This document shows positions 36,201 through 45,100 of a stretch of 64,000 nt of DNA, one piece after another (position 1 is the stretch's first letter; every line of letters begins with the position of its first letter). The notes under the pieces were generated by a model that searched no databases, was not told the DNA's origin, and saw only the letters and a program-made list of their open reading frames with translations. The position numbers were made by a program, and so were the translations under genes. Origin of the DNA: Flavobacteriaceae bacterium GSB9 (GTDB taxonomy: Bacteria; Bacteroidota; Bacteroidia; Flavobacteriales; Flavobacteriaceae); contig CP062007.1 of the NCBI GenBank assembly GCA_022749295.1, forward strand, positions 372,001-436,000. Direction: 5' to 3'.

Positions 36201-37703
36201 ATGAAGATTATAAAATACTTAACACTTCTACTTCTAACGATTTCATTTTCTAATTGCGCACAGCAAAGTACGACCAAACCAACGGTTTATACGGTTGGAG
36301 ACTCCACCGTTAAAAACGGACGAGGAGATGGTTATGGTGGTCTATGGGGCTGGGGCGATTTTATAGGCCAGTTTTTAGACACAACCAAAGTTAAAGTTGA
36401 GAACCATGCACTAGGAGGGACAAGCAGTAGAACCTACCAAAACCTTGGGCTTTGGGACACGGTTAACAATAAGCTAAAAAAGGGCGATTATGTGCTCATT
36501 CAGTTTGGGCATAACGATAACGGACCTGTTAACGATACGATTAGAGCTAGAGGAACGATCAAAGGGATTGGTGAGGAAACCGAAGAAATTGATAATATGA
36601 TAACCGGTGAACACGAAATTGTGCATAGCTATGGTTGGTATATTGAAAAAATAGTTAAAGACGCTAAGGCAAAAGGAGCAATTCCTGTTGTTATGTCACC
36701 AATACCAAGAAATGATTGGAAAAATGGAATGGTGCCAAGAAATAATAAATCTTATGGGCTTTGGGCAAAACAAATTGCTGAAAGGAACGGCGTTACGTTT
36801 ATAGATTTAAACGATAAAATGGCTTCAAAACTAGAGCGTTTTGGAGAACAAAAGGTTACGGGAACTTATTTTTACAAACGAGACCATACCCATACGTCGG
36901 CTAGAGGCGCTGTAATGGCAGCATCATTAATAACTGAAGGTTTAAAAGAAAGTGAAAATTCTTTAAAAGATTACATTTTGGGGAATCCTGAAATTAAATT
37001 ACCCGAAAAAAAGAATATTTTTCTAATAGGCGATTCAACCATGGCAAGCAGCAGTAACCCAAATACTATTGGTTGGGGTATGGCATTTCCTAAATTTTGT
37101 GACACTATGCAGGTAAACGTTATCAATAAGGCTAGAGGAGGCAGAAGCACAAGAACTTTTATTTACGAAGGATTGTGGGATGAAGCTAAAAAAGAGTTCC
37201 AAAAGGGTGATGTCGTATTTATACAATTTGGGCACAATGACGCGGGCAATATTGATAAAAAGAAATATAGAGGCTCGTTAAAAGGCATGGGAGACGAGAC
37301 GCAAGAAGTGAATAGAGATAGTATAACCGAAATAGTGCATACATATGGATGGTACATGAAAAAGATGATAAATGATGTTAAAGAAAAAGGAGCACTACCC
37401 GTAGTATTGAGTCTAACCCCCAGAAACGAATGGCCAAACGGTATTGTTGAGCAGCGCCATGATACTTATGTGAAATGGGCTCGGGAAGCCGCTGAAGCTG
37501 AAGATGCTATTTTTATAGATTTAAGTAATGCCGTTGCAGAGAAATATCAAGAATTGGGGAAAGACAAGGTGAAAGATTTTTTTCCTAAAGATCATACACA
37601 TACAGGGCTGGAGGGCGCTACGTTTACAGCTAACACTCTAGCAGAAATTTTAAAAAAGCATAAACAGATTGGCTTAAGGGGTGCCGTATATCCATCTTAT
37701 TAA
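36201..37703 (+). CDS. Double-SGNH rhamnogalacturonan acetylesterase lipoprotein
   Basis: This is a 500-residue lipoprotein (ISFSNCAQQ lipobox) with two consecutive complete SGNH/CE12 domains. The first has VGDSTVKNG, GGTSSRTY, IQFGHNDNG and RDHTHTSARGA. The second, from about residue 270, has IGDSTMASS, RGGRSTRTF, IQFGHNDAG and PKDHTHTGLEGA. Both Ser and Asp-His elements are intact in each, so both halves could be active. It probably deacetylates rhamnogalacturonan, perhaps at different positions. It follows GH2 by 20 bp and precedes a 353-bp regulatory gap. Confidence 0.85.
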   Translation: MKIIKYLTLLLLTISFSNCAQQSTTKPTVYTVGDSTVKNGRGDGYGGLWGWGDFIGQFLDTTKVKVENHALGGTSSRTYQNLGLWDTVNNKLKKGDYVLIQFGHNDNGPVNDTIRARGTIKGIGEETEEIDNMITGEHEIVHSYGWYIEKIVKDAKAKGAIPVVMSPIPRNDWKNGMVPRNNKSYGLWAKQIAERNGVTFIDLNDKMASKLERFGEQKVTGTYFYKRDHTHTSARGAVMAASLITEGLKESENSLKDYILGNPEIKLPEKKNIFLIGDSTMASSSNPNTIGWGMAFPKFCDTMQVNVINKARGGRSTRTFIYEGLWDEAKKEFQKGDVVFIQFGHNDAGNIDKKKYRGSLKGMGDETQEVNRDSITEIVHTYGWYMKKMINDVKEKGALPVVLSLTPRNEWPNGIVEQRHDTYVKWAREAAEAEDAIFIDLSNAVAEKYQELGKDKVKDFFPKDHTHTGLEGATFTANTLAEILKKHKQIGLRGAVYPSY

Positions 37704-38056
37704 CGAAATGTATGCGCAACTAACCTTGTGAATTAAGATCAATAGAAAGTTGCTTTTAAACCTAGATATAGTAAAATATGTTTTGTTAATTCTTTTTAAA
37801 GAAAAACGTCAGATTGTCTCAAACGCGTTAACATATTGTTTTGTTGGGGTTTATGTGGTTTTAGTTCCGGGTATTCATAAAAAACATTGGTTTTAACAGG
37901 ATGGAGCAGGATGGTGCTTTTCCGACATAATAATAATTTTGAGTGTTAAATTTTTTATAAGAAGATGTTAAATCTTTTTAAAAAAACATTAATTTGACAA
38001 CCACTAAACTAAACAACTAACATACTTCATTTATAAATAAATCAACTCTACTCATA
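37704..38056. promoter_or_regulatory. 353-bp intergenic region before the FAS1/SusCD operon
   Basis: This is the longest gene-free stretch of the window. It holds the tandem CAGGATGG boxes (37897-37916), a perfect -7 element TAATTTTG at 37934-37941 exactly 27 bp after the second box, and an 8-bp palindrome AACGCGTT at 37822-37829. A ~110-nt AT-rich leader then runs to the start at 38057. I see no small coding sequence with convincing features. Confidence 0.6.
37897..37916 (+). repeat. Tandem 10-bp direct repeat (CAGGATGGAG/CAGGATGGTG)
   Basis: There are two head-to-tail copies differing at one base, one helical turn apart, so a protein could bind both on the same face. The second copy sits at the place of the missing -33 element. 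Its core is shared with the GH28 and CE12 promoters. Confidence 0.6.
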
Positions 38057-40300
38057 ATGAATAAGAAAACACTTTATTATTTGTTTTACTTGCCTCTTGT
38101 TTTTTTTCTTGCTAGTTGTAGTAGCAAAGAAGAGTTCGATGCATATTACGCAAGACCAGATAATCTTGAGCAGCCTATTTTTCAGCAGTTAGAAGCGCGA
38201 GGTAATTTCACCAACTTAACGGCTTTAATAGAAAAGGCGGGTTACAAGGATATTTTAGGTAAATCAGGTTATTGGACCATGATGGCGCCTAATGATGAGG
38301 CTTTTAAAGATTTTTTTCAAGAACAAGGTATATCTGGTATAACCAGTATTGACTCCACAACGGCCTCAAAAATAGTAAGGTTCGCCTTGATTTATAATGC
38401 TTTTCGTACTGAAAGGCTCTCTGATTACCAATCTAGAATAGGTTGGGAAGAAGATAATGCCTTTAGAAGGAGAACGGCTTACTACGATGGTTTCCAAACC
38501 AAAACAGTAGATGGCAGTGAAATAGTAGTTGCTGGTTCTAACCGTAACAATGAGCCTGGTGCAGATTATTATATCCCTGGTGACAACAATAATAAGTACA
38601 TATCTTATTTTGTGACCGAGTATATGGATGCTTTAGGTTTAAGTGCATTTGATTATCAGTATTTCTATCCAGACGAAACCTACACAGGTTTTAATGTTTT
38701 GGGGGCGGCAACAGTTCAGGCCGATATTGTAGCCGAAAATGGAATTATTCACGAGGTCGATAAAGTGTCTTTGCCTCTTGTTAACTTAGATCAAAAATTA
38801 GAGCAGAGTTCAAACTACAGTTTGTTTAGGCAGATGCTCGAAGACAATTTAGTAGAATACGTCTTTGATCAAGACGCTACCGATACTTACCGAAATTTCA
38901 CAAGAAAATCAGACGAAGTTTATGTTAAGGTTTATGACCCCGCATTGTTCTTCTCACCAAACAACGAAAATTATATAAAAGAAGCTGATAATGATGGGCA
39001 AAGTGATGCTTATACGTTGTTCGCTCCTGAAAATACAGTACTTCAAAAGTTTGTAGATGAGGTGTTGTTGAAAAATTACCCAGCGTTAGATAAATTGCCT
39101 AAGTACGTTTACGAAGATTTTTTCAATGCGCATATGGTACAAAATGCCGCATGGCCATCTCAGTTGTCTACTTACAGTAATGGTCTTGAAGAAGATATGC
39201 GTTTCGATTTAAATGCCGATATAAGAGAAGCAGAAGTGTTGAGTAACGGGTTTTTCTATGGTACAAGTAAAGTGCAGGAGTCTAACTTATTCTTTAGCGT
39301 TTATACATCGGCATATTTGGATCCCGATTTTACTTTGGCCACGCGTCTTTATAACGATGGTTCTGGTTACCGTGAAATTATAAGTAATCTTGGAGGTAGA
39401 TATACCTTGTTTTTACCGTCAGACGAAGTTTTGCTCGAGCATGGCTATGATTACAATATTAATAGAGAAGAATGGGTATACACAGATCCAGAAACTGGAA
39501 ATGTGGTTTCGGGCACATTGGCTAGGTCTCGCATGTTGCGTATAATGTATAACGGAATTGTGCCAACACCTAACGATGAAATGAATGATCTATCTGGTTC
39601 AGGCGTTATTCGAACAGGAGATTTTGATTTAGCTGGGGAATACATTAAGTGGGAAAATAACCAAGTTTGGGCTGCAGGTAATGAAAAGATTGAAATTATT
39701 GGAGGAGAAGTTCTTCAAGAGGAAAAACGAGTTAATGTCTTAGGATATGAGGATCAACGCAACGGGAGGACTTATTATATTGATGATATCATTGAATTTA
39801 CAGAAGTTCCTCCAGGGTTTAAGTTATTTGATCTGGCCTTAAAAAACCCAGATTATTTAAGTTTCTTCTTTTACCTGTATAGTTCTTCTTTATTTGATCA
39901 AACTACAGGCGCCATTGATGGTGTAGAATTGGGTACATCTTATACATTTGTCATTCCTAATCAAGCAGCTATGGCGCAAGCTGTTGCAGATGGTGTGTTG
40001 CCAGCAAACAATAACCCATCATCTCCAGAAGAAAAAGAGCAAGTAGAATCTTTCATAAAGTATCATATATTGGCAACTCGTACAGCTTCTGATGACGGAT
40101 TAGTCAATGGCCAAATCGAGACTTTGCGTAGAGATTTCGAAGGCAATAAAACATATATTAATATAGTGAGTGCTCCCGGTGAATTGAGTTTTATAGACTC
40201 TGCCAACCGAGAAGCAGCCTATATATCTAGCGTAAGCAACAATCTAGCTGACCGCAGTTTAATTCACTTAGTAGATAATTATCTTTTATACACGGAATAA
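38057..40300 (+). CDS. FAS1 (fasciclin) repeat lipoprotein, four modules
   Basis: This is a 747-residue lipoprotein (VFFLASCSSK lipobox). Four fasciclin-like modules can be traced at about 40-245 (YWTMMAPNDEAFKDFF, NGIIHEVDKV), 253-420 (AYTLFAPENTVLQKFV), 425-585 (RYTLFLPSDEVLLEHG) and 588-747 (SYTFVIPNQAAMAQAV, SLIHLVDNYLL). No catalytic domain is seen. It lies 1 bp before susC, so its translation is probably coupled to that of the transporter. It may act as a surface glycan-binding or adhesive partner of SusCD; that function is inferred from position only. Confidence 0.85.
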   Translation: MNKKTLYYLFYLPLVFFLASCSSKEEFDAYYARPDNLEQPIFQQLEARGNFTNLTALIEKAGYKDILGKSGYWTMMAPNDEAFKDFFQEQGISGITSIDSTTASKIVRFALIYNAFRTERLSDYQSRIGWEEDNAFRRRTAYYDGFQTKTVDGSEIVVAGSNRNNEPGADYYIPGDNNNKYISYFVTEYMDALGLSAFDYQYFYPDETYTGFNVLGAATVQADIVAENGIIHEVDKVSLPLVNLDQKLEQSSNYSLFRQMLEDNLVEYVFDQDATDTYRNFTRKSDEVYVKVYDPALFFSPNNENYIKEADNDGQSDAYTLFAPENTVLQKFVDEVLLKNYPALDKLPKYVYEDFFNAHMVQNAAWPSQLSTYSNGLEEDMRFDLNADIREAEVLSNGFFYGTSKVQESNLFFSVYTSAYLDPDFTLATRLYNDGSGYREIISNLGGRYTLFLPSDEVLLEHGYDYNINREEWVYTDPETGNVVSGTLARSRMLRIMYNGIVPTPNDEMNDLSGSGVIRTGDFDLAGEYIKWENNQVWAAGNEKIEIIGGEVLQEEKRVNVLGYEDQRNGRTYYIDDIIEFTEVPPGFKLFDLALKNPDYLSFFFYLYSSSLFDQTTGAIDGVELGTSYTFVIPNQAAMAQAVADGVLPANNNPSSPEEKEQVESFIKYHILATRTASDDGLVNGQIETLRRDFEGNKTYINIVSAPGELSFIDSANREAAYISSVSNNLADRSLIHLVDNYLLYTE

Positions 40301-40301
40301 A

Positions 40302-43300
40302 ATGAAATATAACATTACCAACTTATTTTACCGTTTTTCATTTATCGTAATTTTTATGTCGACTTTGCAGCTTGCTGCCCAAGACTCAGACGTAATAAGA
40401 GGGCAGGTATTGGATGCTGCTAGCAAGCAACCGCTTCCAGGAGCCACCGTGATAGAGCAAGATGCAGAAAATAGAACAATTACTGGTGTTGTAACCGATT
40501 TTGATGGGAATTTTGCAATTTTAGTTAAAAACACTAATAATAAATTAGTTGTTTCTTCAATGGGATTCACACCTCAAACATTAACCATAGGGTCTAAAAG
40601 AAACTTTGTAGTAAATATGGTTGAAAACATTGAAGGCTTAGAAGAAATTGTAATTAGTGCTACCAAAACACCAGAAAGTGGTCTTTTAAATATCGCAGCG
40701 AGAGATTTAACTACTAGCGCAGTTACAATTAGTGCTTCCGATGTAGAAAATACGCAAGCGGCATCTATTGATGAGGCGCTTCAAGGTAGAATTGCCGGAG
40801 TTGACATAACGGCCAATTCTGGTGACCCTGGAGCCGGTATGCAAATCAGAATTAGGGGTACGTCTTCAATTACAGGATCTTCCGATCCATTAGTGGTTGT
40901 TGATGGTATGCCTTTTGAAACAGCCATACCCGAAGATTTTAACTTTGGATCTGCTGATGAACAAGGCTATGCTGCCCTTTTAAATGTAGCTCCTAGTGAT
41001 ATTGAGAGTATTACCATTTTAAAAGATGCCGCTGCGACAGCGATGTGGGGAGCACGTGCAGCCGCCGGAGTATTGATTATCAATACAAAGAGGGGGTCAG
41101 TAGGTAAACCTAAAATAGGTTACAACTTTATAGGAACCTATTCTAAATTGCCTAGAACAATTCCAATGTTGAGTGGTGACCAATATTCAATTTTAATTCC
41201 TGAAGCGTTCATGAACCGAACAGGAACGCCTTTAAATACGCTAACTGTAAAAGAATTTCAATACGATCCCCAAGAAGTATATTGGTACAAAAATTATGGA
41301 AACAATACCAACTGGGTTGACGCAATTTCGCAAACTGGTATTACTGGAGACCATAATTTGTCTTTACAAGGTGGTGGTGATAGAGCTCGATATTTTGCCT
41401 CTGTTGGATACTATAATTCTAAAGGTGTGACCAAGGGAACTGGTTTTGAGCGTGTTTCTGGTCGTTTAAATTTAGATTATGTGGTATCAGACCGCATACG
41501 GTTTAAGGCCGATGTTGCTTATACCAATTCTGTAACCCAAAGAAACTATGTAAACACCTTTGGTTCTAGCGATAGAGATAGGTTAAGAAGTGTAGCCTAT
41601 TCTAAAATGCCAAATATGGGTATTTATGAATATGATGATTTAGGCGATATCACACCAAATTATTTCTCTCCGTCACAAAATATTCAAGGGCGATATCCTA
41701 ACACGTATAACCCTGTTGCGTTGGCTGAGTATGCCACCAACGAGCAAACAGAATTTAGAATTGTTCCTAAATTTCAATTAAAAATAGATTTAATTCCTAG
41801 TAAATTAATTTCTACTTTTGATTTACAGTTTGATTTCAGTAGTACAAAGGCGAAATCGTTCTTGCCTCAAAATGCTACAGGTCGTCCATTTACAGAAACG
41901 GTAGTGAACCGCGCATCAGATTCTGATATCGATAGAGCTAGTGTACAATCGAAAACAAATTTTATCTATACACCAGATTTAGGTAGTTCAGACCATAAAC
42001 TACAAACAATTTTATCTATACAAACCAATGATTCTAGGTTTGCATCACATGAGGCCTTAACATCAAATACGGCTTCTGTATTTTTAACCGATCCTTCTGT
42101 ACCTTCTAGAACGCAAAATTCAGAATTAAGATTGTTTAATGGAAACAGTCAGACACGAAGTGTAGCTGCGCTTGTTAATGCGCAGTACAGTTTACTAGAT
42201 CGTTATATAGTAAATGTTGGACTTAGAGGTGATGGAAGTTCTAAATTTGGGCCAGATAACCGATATGGACTATTCCCTTCTGTCTCTACACGTTGGAGGG
42301 TTTCTGGAGAACCTTTTATGGACGATGTTGAGTTTGTAGATGATTTTAGTTTTCGAGCTAGTTTAGGGCAATCAGGCCGAACACCTCGTAACGATTATAG
42401 ATACTTTAATATTTATGGAAACTTTGATACTGAGTATTTAGGTCAGAATGGTGTGTTCTCAGCGAATATGGAATTATCTAATTTGAGATGGGAGACTTTA
42501 ACAGGAAAAAACTTAGGATTAAACTTGCAAATGTTTGATCATCGTTTCCAGATTGATGTAGATGTTTATCAGAACCGAACAAAAGACCTTCTTTTTAGAA
42601 ACCTAGCAATTCCAACAATATCTGGTTACTCTGGAATATCTGACCAAAATGTTGGTACACTTGATAATCAAGGGTGGGAAGTAGGTTTGTTTACTACGCC
42701 AATTAAAACAGATAAATGGAAAGTTGATTTCAATTTCAACATTTCTAGAAATGAAAACATTATACGCGAAATTTCTGAGTTTTTTCCTAGCGAAAGTGGA
42801 AATGCTTCAAGTAATGGGTCTTACAAAAGGTTCTTGCAAACCGATAACCCATTTGGCTCTTTCTATGGCTATCGTTTTAAAGGTGTTTATCCAGATTTGG
42901 CTTCTACTAGAGCGAGAGATGCTAACGGAGATGTTATTCTTAGTCCTAACGGTGAGGAAGTTTACATGCGTTTTAACTACCCAAGTATAGATTATGTTTT
43001 TCAGCCGGGTGATGCCATTTATGAAGATATTAACAAGGACGGTAATATCGATAGTCGAGATGTCGTTTACTTGGGTAATAGTAACCCTAAGTTTTCAGGA
43101 GGTTTTGGACCTAACATAACTTTTGACAAAAAGTATAAACTCATGCTGTTCTTCACTTATAGATTAGATTATGATATCATTAATGGAACAGATATGGTAA
43201 CAACCAATATGTATTCTTTTGACAACCAAAGTTCGGCAACCTTATCTCGTTGGAGAAACCCAGGGGATATCACCAATATGCCACGTGCGGTATACGGTGC

Positions 43301-43586
43301 AGCATACAACTGGTTGGGGTCTGACCGTTATGTTGAAGATGCTTCTTTTTTACGTTGGAGATCAGCAACTTTTAGTTATCAATTTGATAAAGAATTCCTG
43401 AAGAAAATAAAGTTAGATGACTTAAGTGTCTATTTCACAGCAGATAATATAATGACATTTACAAAATACAAAGGACAGGATCCGGAGCAGAGTATGAGAG
43501 GAGGAGACCCTTTTGGGATAGCCATAGATTATTCCAGAACACCACCAACGCGTAGATTTACAATAGGTCTAAGAACCAGATTTTAA
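40302..43586 (+). CDS. SusC/RagA-type TonB-dependent outer-membrane transporter
   Basis: This is a 1094-residue oligosaccharide importer. It has a signal peptide (ending LQLAAQ), a carboxypeptidase-regulatory-like domain (~32-115: GQVLDAASKQPLPGATV), a plug (SIDEALQGRIAGVDI, IRIRGTSSITGSSDPLVVVDG, SITILKDAAATAMWGARAAAG) and a 22-strand barrel ending in an aromatic residue (TIGLRTRF). It pairs with the SusD 23 bp downstream. The substrate is inferred to be pectin-derived oligosaccharides. Confidence 0.95.
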   Translation: MKYNITNLFYRFSFIVIFMSTLQLAAQDSDVIRGQVLDAASKQPLPGATVIEQDAENRTITGVVTDFDGNFAILVKNTNNKLVVSSMGFTPQTLTIGSKRNFVVNMVENIEGLEEIVISATKTPESGLLNIAARDLTTSAVTISASDVENTQAASIDEALQGRIAGVDITANSGDPGAGMQIRIRGTSSITGSSDPLVVVDGMPFETAIPEDFNFGSADEQGYAALLNVAPSDIESITILKDAAATAMWGARAAAGVLIINTKRGSVGKPKIGYNFIGTYSKLPRTIPMLSGDQYSILIPEAFMNRTGTPLNTLTVKEFQYDPQEVYWYKNYGNNTNWVDAISQTGITGDHNLSLQGGGDRARYFASVGYYNSKGVTKGTGFERVSGRLNLDYVVSDRIRFKADVAYTNSVTQRNYVNTFGSSDRDRLRSVAYSKMPNMGIYEYDDLGDITPNYFSPSQNIQGRYPNTYNPVALAEYATNEQTEFRIVPKFQLKIDLIPSKLISTFDLQFDFSSTKAKSFLPQNATGRPFTETVVNRASDSDIDRASVQSKTNFIYTPDLGSSDHKLQTILSIQTNDSRFASHEALTSNTASVFLTDPSVPSRTQNSELRLFNGNSQTRSVAALVNAQYSLLDRYIVNVGLRGDGSSKFGPDNRYGLFPSVSTRWRVSGEPFMDDVEFVDDFSFRASLGQSGRTPRNDYRYFNIYGNFDTEYLGQNGVFSANMELSNLRWETLTGKNLGLNLQMFDHRFQIDVDVYQNRTKDLLFRNLAIPTISGYSGISDQNVGTLDNQGWEVGLFTTPIKTDKWKVDFNFNISRNENIIREISEFFPSESGNASSNGSYKRFLQTDNPFGSFYGYRFKGVYPDLASTRARDANGDVILSPNGEEVYMRFNYPSIDYVFQPGDAIYEDINKDGNIDSRDVVYLGNSNPKFSGGFGPNITFDKKYKLMLFFTYRLDYDIINGTDMVTTNMYSFDNQSSATLSRWRNPGDITNMPRAVYGAAYNWLGSDRYVEDASFLRWRSATFSYQFDKEFLKKIKLDDLSVYFTADNIMTFTKYKGQDPEQSMRGGDPFGIAIDYSRTPPTRRFTIGLRTRF

Positions 43587-43609
43587 TTTTAATACAATAT
43601 TTGACTCTT

Positions 43610-45088
43610 ATGAGAACAAAAATTTTATATACACTCACTTTTTTAATAGTATCAGTTAATTTTTCTTGCGATAACTATTTAGATCTTAAGCCTGAAAATG
43701 GTACTATTCGCCAAGAATTTTGGCAAACCAAGGAAGATGTGCAATCTGCGGTGATTGGAATATATTCTGCTATGTTAAGAACAGATGCAACACTAGCGGA
43801 ATATATGTTTGCTTATGGTGAGCTTAGAGGGGGCATGGTAGCTCCTGGCCCTAGGATGACTGAAGAGCAAATTGAACTGCTTACCTCTAATATACTACCG
43901 GCAAATAGTTTGACGAATTGGTATTTGTTTTACAGAATTATAAATTATTGTAATACTGTAATTGACCTAGCACCGGGAGTTTTAGAGAACGACCCTACCT
44001 TTACGCAAACACAATTAAATAATTATTTATCGGAAGCCTTGGCCATTAGAGCGTATTTATATTTCACACTGGCCCGCACATTTAAAGATGTACCTTTAAA
44101 ATTGGAGGCAACGCTTTCTGACCAAGATAATTTTCAGTTACCAGTTACACCACAGGCAGATATTTTTGCACAAGTGGTAACCGATTTAACAATGGCCGAA
44201 GGTTATGCTGTAGAAGACTATGAAGATATTGCATCAAATAAGGGACGCGTCACAAAAAATGCCATAAACGCCATGTTAACAGATGTTTACTTGTGGCAAG
44301 AGAATTATGAAGCAGCTCTTACCGCTGCAAATAAGGTTATTAATTCAGGTGAATACCAATTAATAGATGCTAGTCCACAATGGTTTACTGAAGTTTTTGC
44401 AAGAGGAAATTCATCAGAGAGCATCTTCGAACTTCAATATACTACTCAAAATACAAACCCTTTTTATTTTATCTTGTTTGAGCGTCCGGAATATTTAGCT
44501 GCACCAACAGTAATGGAAAGTGTTTTTGGAATCGATTTTGAAGACCCTGAAAATAAAGATGTCCGAGGCGAACGGGCTTCACTTGTGCCCGGTACCAACG
44601 AAATCTATAAATACACTGGTATTAACGAAGAACAACGTAAATCCCGACAAGAATTTGATACACACTGGTTTATATATCGATATGCCGATGTTTTGCTTAT
44701 GAAAGCCGAAGCACTTAATGAGCTTAATAGAGGTGGAGAGGCCTTAGAGATTATTGATTTAATTAGAGAAAAACGTGCAGCAATTAGCCTTACAGAAGAA
44801 CAGCCAGGAGTTAACGACCAATTTGGAATTAGACGATATATACTTGCCGAAAGGGCAAGAGAGTTTGCATTTGAAGGAAAACGATGGTTTGATGTTTTGC
44901 GTAATGCCCGAAAAGAAAACTATGCGTACTTAGACATTTTGTTGGCTGTAGCTTTAAGAAGTGCACCTGCTAATCAACAACAGAGTATTTTAGCTAAATT
45001 GCAAGACTCTAACAGCCACTACCTCCCAATTAACGAGAATGAGTTGTTTACAAATAAACAACTTGTTCAGAACCCATTTTACAAATAA
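43610..45088 (+). CDS. SusD/RagB-type surface lipoprotein
   Basis: The start is the ATG at 43610 (MRTKILYTLTF... NFSCDNYLDL), giving 492 residues with the lipobox Cys at ~20. Family features are TPR-like helices with AYLYFTLARTFKDVPL, YADVLLMKAEALNEL and the C-terminal REFAFEGKRWFDVLR. It forms the extracellular lid on the preceding SusC and binds incoming glycan. It is followed at 12 bp by a FAS1 gene. Confidence 0.94.
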   Translation: MRTKILYTLTFLIVSVNFSCDNYLDLKPENGTIRQEFWQTKEDVQSAVIGIYSAMLRTDATLAEYMFAYGELRGGMVAPGPRMTEEQIELLTSNILPANSLTNWYLFYRIINYCNTVIDLAPGVLENDPTFTQTQLNNYLSEALAIRAYLYFTLARTFKDVPLKLEATLSDQDNFQLPVTPQADIFAQVVTDLTMAEGYAVEDYEDIASNKGRVTKNAINAMLTDVYLWQENYEAALTAANKVINSGEYQLIDASPQWFTEVFARGNSSESIFELQYTTQNTNPFYFILFERPEYLAAPTVMESVFGIDFEDPENKDVRGERASLVPGTNEIYKYTGINEEQRKSRQEFDTHWFIYRYADVLLMKAEALNELNRGGEALEIIDLIREKRAAISLTEEQPGVNDQFGIRRYILAERAREFAFEGKRWFDVLRNARKENYAYLDILLAVALRSAPANQQQSILAKLQDSNSHYLPINENELFTNKQLVQNPFYK

Positions 45089-45100
45089 AAAATTGTAGTC

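Noticed and set aside
37726-37757. GCAACT...AGTTGC pairing as terminator after the double-SGNH gene
   Set aside because: The stem has only 6 bp with a loop of about 20 nt or more; too weak to call.
37822-37829. 8-bp palindrome AACGCGTT as a LacI-type operator
   Set aside because: It is short, occurs once, and has no counterpart at the other promoters.
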